The notes beneath the pieces are model-generated. The model saw nothing but the letters and a program-made list of their open reading frames with translations, was not told the DNA's origin and made no database searches. A stretch of DNA of 64,000 nucleotides from NCBI GenBank assembly GCA_029237695.1, contig CM055265.1, positions 77,556,447 through 77,620,446 on the forward strand. Reading direction: 5' to 3'. The position numbers and the translations under genes are program-made. Below, one piece after another: positions 55,257 through 64,000 of the stretch (the first letter of the stretch is position 1; every line of letters begins with the position of its first letter). This DNA is from Conchocele bisecta. Lineage: Eukaryota; Mollusca; Bivalvia; Lucinida; Thyasiridae.

Positions 55257-56385
55257 GGACAGAAATTTATAGTTTACCGAATGTAAATAGCAAGACAGGC
55301 GTGTGAATGTGCTTTAAACAAAACAAGTGTGCGACTCTTGTGCGACTTGACAGGTATGTTGGTAGCTACAATAATTTGCCTCCGATATGTTATCTACGGC
55401 ATGATGGCTTACTCTTGTAAAGTGGAATTTTCAAAAAGTGATAAAGTATCAAATTTACATATTTTTAAATTAAATAACTTGTGGGTTATTTCAATATGCA
55501 TGTAAATAGTAGTTGTGAAATATTTTAAGCTTTTATTGTTTATAGAAATAAAAAAAAAATTGACAAAATTCATGAAACGTTTTCTTGGTAAAAAATTGTA
55601 TTGAAATCAACAATATATTGCAGGTGTATGTATGTAAATGTAAACTAGGGTTCAATCCAAGTGTTTATACAGTTAGATGCAGTATATGTTCAGCTATATT
55701 GAAAAATATAAAATGCCAATAAACAAAGAATAGCCATCACGACACAACTTGATTGGGTTGGTGATGTTCTTGACTACCGTTGTAGTAAGTAGGTAAACAT
55801 TTAGTAAACTGCATATGTTATACATTTAAACAAATAATCTTTGATGTAGAACTAGTAAATTACCAAAAATAATAAAGCAGGGAAATCATTTTCCCATGGA
55901 AGCCATCTTTTCTCTTTTTGTTGTTCAACATTCAACTTTACGAAATGAAGCTTTCAAATTTACAAGATATACATGTAAATGTCAGATAAACACCTCGACA
56001 CGGTAAAATAAACAAATTTCTCCATGTGTATGTTCTTTATTAATAATTTATTGATACAGTTTTATATGGGTGGCACGATTTACCCAAATCTACCCAAATC
56101 TTCATATAATTACTATATGTGTTAATAAATATGTTTGGGCTATACTTACATAATGTAGGTCATAATTTGCTCATAGTAGGGCCCATTTTAATGTTTTGAT
56201 GCAAAATGGAAATATTTGTATATGAAATAAAGGGAGAGTACCGCGATAAACTTAATACTAGGAAGCCAAGGAAGATAATCCACTTTATAATGGCTAAACA
56301 TGCAAAATGGGAATGATGCTTTTTAATTGAAATACAAATAAAAAAACTGTAGAACCTCTCTAATGTTGACATACAAGGAGAGTGT
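55257..56385. other. AT-rich non-coding DNA
   Basis: Only a short module GCACGATTTACCCAAATC (about 56073) stands out; it recurs inverted near 63700-63755. Confidence 0.45.
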
Positions 56386-56523
56386 GAAGGTTCGACCGTA
56401 TACTGGCCGTTTTCGCCTGCCAGGACGTGTAGCCATCTTGTACATAATCACTTGTTGAGGCTACACCTCTAGGGAAATTTGCAATCAGTCTGATCAGGGT
56501 CTACACTGTTTTCCATCTTGTAC

Positions 56524-57802
56524 CAGGGTTGGCCGGGAAATATCGGGGGCGGGAATTCCCGGCGGGAAATACCGGTATTTCCCGTCCCGGGAAATACTCA
56601 CCAAAGTGGGAAATACCGAGAAATACCGGGAAATATGAATTTTGATGTTATTATTTGATAATTAAAGTTATTTAAATTAAGTTTTAAGCTCAGTAATAGT
56701 TAATTAAACAATCAACAACTTAATACTCAGATATAGGGGTTAATTACAATGTATAGATCTGTTTCATTCCCAACTAGGGGTACTCATCAGGTGGAATATT
56801 TGGCAACCATGACATTTATATTTTGGTTGTATTATTTTTTTGTAAATTACTTCTTCATTTTTTAGGAAGCATCTGAGTGTCTGCTAGATACAATTCACAA
56901 GGATAACGTCATCATGATCAGACTATGTTTAGACAACAGGCTGTTAATTGTTAACGTTCTCCCACACTAATATTCGATATCAAGAAATGAGAATAAATGA
57001 TCTTAGCATGCATGATGTGCATACACATAGTCTCTTACAAGTCTTATATGACTGACAATGTACTGTTGTTTTATGCTTTGCATTTGTATTACTTATTTGC
57101 ATTATTATTATGACATTTATTTAACGTGAAGACTATGGGCCACGATGGTACGTAGGAGATACAGTACCTAAAATCGTTAAAATTAGCCAAAAGCCTTCTA
57201 ATGTCTACTTATTTGCATGTACATTGATGAGACTTTAATATACTTTAATAAACCATATCAGACTATGACAACAGGCTGTTAATTGTCAGCCTTCCCTCAC
57301 ACCTTTTGTGTCATACTGTATAATAAGAACCCAGGTGGTCTGTATAATATTAGGGTCATGTCAAGTTGTAAAACAATTACACTTACACTGTACATGGATT
57401 ATCCCAGTTATCAACAGGGATTTTCTCAAAATTCTAAAAGCAGCTTTTATTAGTGGCAGGTTACTATAGTAATGAGGGGTGTTCTCATATACAATAAAAT
57501 AGACAGTTGGCAAATACTACATAGACTTGTATATAGGGAAGAAAATTGTCTAGAAAATAATTGTTTTTTTTCTGTAAATAAACTTATTATTTCTTTTTGT
57601 ATTGCAGAATGTTTTACCTGTAGGCTTATCAGTCTACACAGATATAAACCATAGTAGATATAGGGGAATATAGAGACTCATCTTGACATTTTGGAATGAA
57701 AAAGACCACCAAGATTCATATTTCCCGTTATTTCCCAGTATTTCCCGGTATTTCCTGCCGTCCTGGGAAATACTCTTATTTCCCGGGAAATTGCCAACCC
57801 TG
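56524..57802. mobile_element. non-autonomous hAT element, 1279 bp
   Basis: The ends are CAGGGTTGGCCGGGAAAT and, inverted, CAGGGTTGGCAATTTCCC. The flanks are a perfect 8-bp duplication, TCTTGTAC (56516-56523 and 57803-57810). Subterminal regions repeat GGGAAATACCGG and its complement many times. The interior is AT-rich and codes for nothing recognisable. Confidence 0.93.
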
Positions 57803-57831
57803 TCTTGTACATAATCACTGTATACCGTATA

Positions 57832-58976
57832 CACTGCAGCTCCATTATAACGCGGTGGTCGGGGTCCAAGATTTCAAACCGCGATCGAATCCGACCGCGT
57901 TATAAAATTTCGGGACATGCACGGGTACTGGTACTGCACGGGTTACTGGTATCATCCGCATTTCGGTTACCAACTATTGCGGGAATTCCATTAGCAACGG
58001 ACCCATATAAAATCATGTCATTTGAACAGAAGTTAAAGAAATTATTAATAATGCCTATGACATACAACCTTGTATTAATTTATTAAACATATGAGTTATT
58101 TATAAAATCATGCTTATTATTTATACGTTGTATAGTGCTCGCGATAGACAGACGCTTATTACAATGTATACTACTCGCGATCAACAGGCGCTTAAAAGGA
58201 TTAATTGATAATAAATAATGCCTATGGTCACGTGCCCTGCCTATTCATGCGGACGATTACCTAGCTGTTGATATGTGCATAATCTCAGGATGTGGGGTCA
58301 CGTGATCTATTGTTTACGCTGCAACAGTCATATTGATGAATGAAATTTACGATTTAAGCGAGATTGCCGTGGGCTGCAGTGTAAACAATAGACCACGTGA
58401 TCCCATACCCAGATAATGCTGAAACACCAGTCTATTTATAGAACGCTAAATATTACACCTGGGAGTAAAGAAAAAGAAAGGCGATCGAACACGCAACCAT
58501 TTATTAGTACAATTATGTGTTAACACAGATACATTGACATTACTTGGTGACAAAAAGCGGTACATTTACGTGACGAGAAATGGTGCTCATGGGATTTGTG
58601 ACCAGTGTAGCTTCTGATGAGGCGTTACATTGGTCGGCATGCTCCTTTGATACGACCATTACTTCGCGAATACATGTCAATTGGGATTAAGGTAATTGAA
58701 TTGATTAATAAAATATGCCTATTAACATGATTACCTGATTAAAGGTATTAAATTTGCTAACATACTAATAATAATCCTTTCATGGACTTTGAACTTTGTT
58801 GTTTGAATAAACTTACAGAAATCACAAATGAACTAATTACACGATGACTACGACGTCCGACGATTTATTTTGATTTTTTTTTTCTCGATTTAAAAAAAAA
58901 AATTGGGATCCACGAGAGACCCGCGTTATAATGGAGATCGCGCTATACGCGACCGAGTTATAATGGAGCTGCAGTG
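57832..58976. mobile_element. pogo/Tigger-like element, 1145 bp
   Basis: Inverted ends CACTGCAGCTCCATTATAAC and GTTATAATGGAGCTGCAGTG with TA on both sides (57830-57831, 58977-58978). The next bases CGCGG and CGAGT still pair in part. Inside, an inverted pair GTCACGTGATCTATTGTTTAC / GTAAACAATAGACCACGTGA lies at 58298-58402. No transposase is present. Confidence 0.88.
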
Positions 58977-59215
58977 TACAAGCAAGCCGCGTGTCGACCG
59001 CCAGGACGTGTAGTCATCTTATAACAATTACTTGTTGAGGCTATACCTTCTAGGGGAAATTTGCAATCACAGTCTGATCAGGGTCTACCCGGTTCCCCAT
59101 TTTGTGCATAGCCACTTGTTGAGGCTATACCTGTAGGGGAAATATGCATTCACAATCTAATCAGGATCTACAGTTTCCCATATTGTACAAAATCGACTCT
59201 ATATAACGAGCTACC

Positions 59216-62200
59216 CCACTAAAATACACTGTGTTCTGGTCAATACAATATAATATTGGGCTATACATGTATATATATTGCATGCATATTAAGGTTCATT
59301 TTCATCAATGTTCTTAATACAAGATCGTTTATTATTGTTATTGTAGATGAATATTAAGAATATTTATATATATATGAATAGCCTTCCTGCGTGAGTTTTT
59401 AAATGTATCTCCGTAAATTAAATTGCAATAACTAATATGTCCAGAAGTCATTTGTGCTAATAAAAACATTCATTCAATGCATTATACATGTACTTTGTTT
59501 TAACTATTTCAAAAAGATGTTGGCATATAATTACTCGGCGAAATACATATTGCAATACTATGGAAGTGACCGGTTAGACAGTTGGACTAGTATATGTAGC
59601 GAGGTCAACGCTATTGTTAGAACAGCTATTTATATCTGTCAACAGCTAAAAGTCATATTATGAATCGGCATGCTATAGTCTTATTTTAATATCAAACATG
59701 TTATTTTAAACTTATTTCAAAAGAAATGTACATTAAACTAATAATTAGAAATTAATTATAAACACAAATTTATCACCTCATGTAACAAGTATAGCTGTTT
59801 AAAAACCACTGACATTCGTTCGCGCAAATAAAATTTCCGCCATCTTTATTTTCGTATATGTATATAGGTCATAGGATATCCCTAATAGCTCGGCTAAATA
59901 TACTCCAATGACGCTGAGTTTTTTGTCAGATAGAAGCCAAGGGGTGCCCTATAGGGTATTAAATTATTGGCAAGAAATGTTTAATTTTTAGAACGAAAAA
60001 ATGCGATGAAAAATGCCCATTTTGATAGTCAAATATAGCAAAATTACATTGTTGCTTCAGAAATTTTCACATTAGAGAAGTTAGTTTGATTCCTCTACTT
60101 TCATTTTTACTAAATCGTTTCTTTGAGAATGCCCGCGCATTCCCGATTATTTCGCCCCTAATATACCAACCCCCACTGGTGCCCTCTCGGGAAGTGCGGG
60201 AACTTCATTGTAACAAGAGTTGTCGCACGTGGTGTACTTATTTTGGCGATTGTAGGCGAGTCATCCGAAAATACTCTTATATCCGCTTGACAACAACAAC
60301 AACATTTTGCGCGTTCTGTCACTCTGTTTTAAAGAAGATCTTTGTTATAAATCAAAATAAATTGTAATGTAAGATTTATTTGATACAACAATAATTACAT
60401 ATTTGCCTGATGTAGTTACTATGATGTAGTTAATATAATTTGAAGCCCCAGTGCATCAATCAGGTGTTAATTAAACGTGTCGTTCCCCATCGTACCTACA
60501 TAAACTGATAAAGTCGTCCCAAATTATAGTCAGTTCATGTATTCTCGCGGCAATCGGAATTTTTAGGTGAAAACAAACCACATCGTCACGTAGCGACAAT
60601 GACCCAGAAGTTACTCTGGAGTAGTTCCGTGAATATTTAATAAATATATCATGTTGACTATTCAATTAATTAGCCATCGTTCCCATTGTGCATTTTGGTA
60701 ATTTAGAAGAAATGTGTCGGGCTGTGGTTCGCTTTGTTGGAAAACGGGCCGCTCTGCGAGAAATTTGTCCCACTATATTTGTGTATCACGTGCCCAACTC
60801 CATACATTTAGACACTGATGTTGTACTTGTATTATTTGTATGCATAAACATGTGATATACGTCAGTATTTTCTAATTACTGCTGTCATATAATTGAAACC
60901 AATGCCCCTGTACCGTACTGAGTTTTGGCCTGTCGTATGTATGAATAAATGTAACGTCATAAATACAAGTCAACGCCTTCAAGGCTTCGACGTCATGCAT
61001 AGGTCTCACATGCTTTCTTAGGTTTTGAGTCAACTCATACCTTGGTCAAGTCGTACCCTATTTGGTGAACTTGTACGCCGAGTCAACTCTTACCCTAACT
61101 CGCACCCCATACTATTGTATGTATTTTTTAATAACTGATACATGTACCATCATGAATTGTTTGGCCTGAGCTTTGCATTCAAACAAGACTGAAGTACCAG
61201 AACAATCTTGAGGAATTAGAGGGAAAAAATGAAGGCAGAAGTTTCTCGACATTTATTAAATATACGATAAATATATAATACAAGATGTGTCCTAAGTAAA
61301 GTGTCCGTGTAATATTGAAGCATTCAATTAAGGAAAACAGAATTAAGTTAAATATTACAGATTTATCCCAATCCCAATTATCAGCAAATTGCATTCGGAA
61401 TTCTCACATAACCATCTCAGAATTAATTAAGGTGAATAATAGTTTGCCTCCACTACTTACCTGAGCCGAAACTTTGAACCAATTACTTGTCACTAACTAG
61501 AATTTCAAACAGATATTGATAAGTCCTAATGGTAATGGCTAATCTCCACCAGCCACTTTGCAATTAATCCGAAATTATTGATGAAATTACCTAATAATTA
61601 AGATAGCAAATTTTGGTTTGTTTTGGTACTGAAAATTTATGCATAGCAAATTTAGGTATATCATGACCAGTTTGGGGAAGTTCGATTCAATTATTATTAT
61701 AACTGTTCAATTAATTTGAAACACAAAATAAATACATGTACGTGTATACATAAACACTGCAAACATCTTTCCCAATCGGAGGACCATGTAACTTTATAAG
61801 TCATTCATGTTAGTTACCATGGTAACCGTTCATCTGATAGTTTTGAGTGAAAAAAGCTTAACCATGTTGTACTTACAATATAATCCAATTAAATAAAAAT
61901 GTTATGTATGAAATGGTTTCTTTAAAATTAATGTAACTTGTGACGGTTACTCGTCAAAATATAATATATTAGTTACCATGGCAACACAAACTTGCTTAAT
62001 CTCAACTAATTAGCTTTTTTGGCATCACTACAGTATTGCATTACACGTATTATAGAAGCTATATACCATATTTATGTACGAAAACAGTCCACACACAATG
62101 CTATGTTGATATACGCATGACTGTTCCAAATATGACATGCGAAATTTACATAAGGCTGATGTTCAAAATGGTATAATTGTCTCAAAAAATGTCATATATG

Positions 62201-62604
62201 GAATATAAAGGCATATTTCAGTTTATATGTGCACACACTTTTAATAAATATATGGAATTCTGTCAAATCTACAATTTTTATGTTTCAGAAACTTCCAAAT
62301 AGCAACTATGCCTATGTACACAAAAATGCTCTAAAATCTGACAGACAGAAATTACAACATTTTTCGATTTTCCAAATGCTATAATTTTTAAAAAAATGGT
62401 CATATCTGAACAAAAATTGCATATTTACACTTGTATTTGTGTATTCTTTCCAGAAATATAAAGATTTATGTGTATTTTTAATTTTTTTTAAAAAGTGTTG
62501 ACCTCGCTAGTATATGGTGCCATATGAAATCCTGATCGATGGCAACTTAAAGTTAGACAACTGAGACATAATTAATGAGTCTCGATCACGGTAGTCTCCC
62601 TTTA
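59216..62604. other. AT-rich non-coding DNA, no gene recognised
   Basis: 60100-60300 and 60470-60665 are slightly GC-richer. A 64-codon minus frame at 60471-60665 has mixed composition but no family signal. 61020-61110 repeats GAGTCAACTC..ACC phrases. A missing TDP-43 5' exon was sought here and not found. Confidence 0.4.
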
Positions 62605-63556
62605 CAGGGCTTAAAAAGTCACTCGCCCCGCTCGCCATGGCGAGTCAATTTTCGTGTTGGCGAGAGGATTTTCTTGTCACTGGCCCGATTTGGCGAGTGA
62701 CAAATCGGGAAAGGCCATTCTGTATTTTCCATTCTTTTATTTGTTTTCCTAACGCTTTCCGCGATCTCAAAACCGGAAATGATGTTTTTAATGTTTACAT
62801 TAGAAACCGGGATATTGATCAATTACAGCAACCCTGTACTCGACAATTGGACGTTCAGACAGTTTTTACTCACTCTTAAAACAGACCACGCGTCTCGTTT
62901 TGCTGACAGTGTGCCTCGTGTGTTTTAGCAAGGGCATTATCAACAGATGCAATTTGTGCAGGGCGTGTCGCTGGAAGTGTACTGCGTTAACTACACACTT
63001 TTTACGATGGTCAGCATCTGGACAATTGATGCGTAGATCGTCTTCTAAATAATGATGCACCCGCATTTTAATTAAAATTGTGGTTGTGACTGGAGAAATG
63101 GGACTTATTGGATTTGTGACCCTCCACACCCTCCAGCTCCTGTAGTCTGATAATAAATAATCTATATTGCATGTTGGAAGCATGATGAGCGTTTCATTGA
63201 TGGAATAGTAAACAGTGCAGATCCTGATCAAACTGTGCGGATGCACAGGCTGATCTGGATCTACACTGGTCGCAGAACCCATAAACCCCATTTCTCCAGT
63301 CACAGCCACAAATAACACTTGTTCTCATTATATTTCTTATTGCATAACATAATTTCAGAAAGCATATAAACATGTTGTGTACTACTCTATTGGATGGTTC
63401 TAAACAAGTTAAGTGCTTAACCTTTTTCGAAAAGTTACTACTACTTCTTGCATTTTCCTAAAATGTTGGGCAAGTAGCTTTTTGGTCTGGGCGAGTAGAT
63501 TATAATTGTACTTGCCCAGCCGGGCAAGTACAAAAAGTGAATATTTTTAAGCCCTG
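62605..63556. mobile_element. 952-bp TIR element, hAT-like
   Basis: CAGGGCTTAAAAA and TTTTTAAGCCCTG form 13-bp inverted ends. CTTTA lies on both sides (62600-62604, 63557-63561). Behind each end sits a palindrome on CTCGCC...GGCGAG or CTTGCCC...GGGCAAG. A GTCGCAAA MITE is nested at 63077-63313. An 80-codon plus frame at 62637-62879 is not recognised. Confidence 0.75.
63077..63313. mobile_element. GTCGCAAA-type foldback MITE, complete
   Basis: TTGTGGTTGTGACTGGAGAA and TTCTCCAGTCACAGCCACAA ends. The interior reads GTGCAGATCCTGATCAAACT, GGATGCACAGGCTGATCTGG and CTACACTGGTCGCAGAAC. The best-preserved copy in the window. Confidence 0.88.
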
Positions 63557-63561
63557 CTTTA

Positions 63562-63825
63562 TAATAATGCTACATTAATCGCTTTCCCGCGGAAATATGT
63601 GCTTTATTCTTCCCTTTTTCTGTCAAAATGTGCTATTGTATGATATACTGATGACATATTGTTGAAAACGTATATAATATAATCATAAATGTTATTTTTA
63701 ATGAAGATTTGGGTAGATTTGGGTAATATTTGTGTAGATTTGGGTAAATCGTGCTGCCGGTTTTATATCGCTAACGTATCAAACACACAGGATAACCATT
63801 GCGAAAATCACTCTTCCATGTGTTA
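63562..63825. other. non-coding; (ATTTGGGTA)n-like tract
   Basis: 63703-63752 contains three spaced copies of TAGATTTGGGTAA or close variants, inverted relative to 56073-56107. Confidence 0.55.
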
Positions 63826-64000
63826 CAGTCCCACCTCCCCTAACGGCCACCTCCCAGCAACGGCCACCTCTCTTCAACGGCCAGTTTAAACTCCCCCCGT
63901 TAGAATTTAACGTTATTTTACCTCTATCCAACGGTCACCTCTCTTCTCCAGCCAACGGCCACAAAAAAAACACAACGAAATCGTCAAAAGACCTCTCGAA
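63826..64000. mobile_element. end of a pogo-like element leaving the window
   Basis: TA then CAGTCCCACCTCCCCTAACG, followed by repeated AACGGCCACCTC phrases. CAGT plus CACCTC is the pogo-type terminus seen at 24905. The other end is outside. Confidence 0.45.

Larger units (their letters stand above)
56386..59215 (+). repeat. local tandem repeat split by two transposons
   Basis: The unit contains GCCAGGACGTGTAGCCATCT, ACTTGTTGAGGCTA, TAGGGGAAATTTGCAAT and CTGATCAGGGTCTAC. One and a half units lie at 56418-56523, and two and more at 58996-59190. The hAT and pogo elements inserted between. Confidence 0.8.

Noticed and set aside
60471..60665. 64-codon minus frame with mixed composition
   Set aside because: No match to TDP-43 N-terminal domain or any family I know; no splice context.
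62637..62879. 80-codon plus frame in the TIR element
   Set aside because: Starts inside a terminal palindrome and has no transposase motif.

Overview
The window is nuclear DNA from an animal, most likely a bivalve mollusc. Several repeat types recalled from bivalve genomes point that way: arrays built on GTGACCTTGACCTTGGGG, foldback elements carrying GCAGATCCTGATCAGACTG with ACTGGTCGCAAA, tRNA-headed SINEs starting GGTGTTTAACGGCC, and a Mag/Steamer-type Ty3/Gypsy element. The species is inferred from memory of these repeats and was not checked by a search. There are no prokaryotic operons, CRISPR arrays or intact RNA genes.

Layout. 1-8.1 kb: two decayed minus-strand copies of a gag/ORF1-like CCHC protein flank a Ty3/Gypsy element (1714-5890, minus). 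Its two LTRs are nearly identical, its PBS matches tRNA-Leu, and its genes are broken. 8.6-10.8 kb: a 5'-truncated CR1/Jockey-type LINE on plus. 11.1-12.1 kb: a non-autonomous hAT element with a perfect 8-bp target duplication. 13.7-19.9 kb: an eroded L1/Tx1-type LINE on minus, interrupted by a Tc1/mariner element (14450-16027) and by two TTAA-flanked MITEs (16746-17198). 20.5-24.9 kb: an unrecognised plus-strand host gene of three phase-0 exons, with a satellite array in intron 1. 25.8-26.7 kb: minus-strand exon-like pieces between MITEs. 27.3-30.9 kb: a satellite-rich composite with 59-bp inverted ends and a 184-bp hairpin. 31.2-34.1 kb: a large inverted-repeat element whose arms hold regularly spaced AAGATGGCCGCC motifs. 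34-49 kb: non-coding DNA dense in SINEs and foldback MITEs.

49.3-54.4 kb (minus): the one clearly conserved host gene, a TDP-43 (TARDBP) orthologue. Exons for RRM1 (two exons), RRM2 and the C-terminal low-complexity domain are visible. The N-terminal exon was not found, and one intron appears to use a GC donor. Its introns hold SINE and MITE insertions. 55-64 kb: AT-rich DNA with a hAT element (56524-57802), a pogo/Tigger-like element starting 29 bp further on (57832-58976), a 952-bp TIR element (62605-63556), and the end of another element leaving the window.

The host genes show no sign of acting together. The window records repeated transposon invasion between one conserved RNA-binding protein gene and one lineage-specific gene. 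Nested insertions make it possible to order some of the events, and in two places to confirm element borders because removing the insert restores a LINE reading frame.
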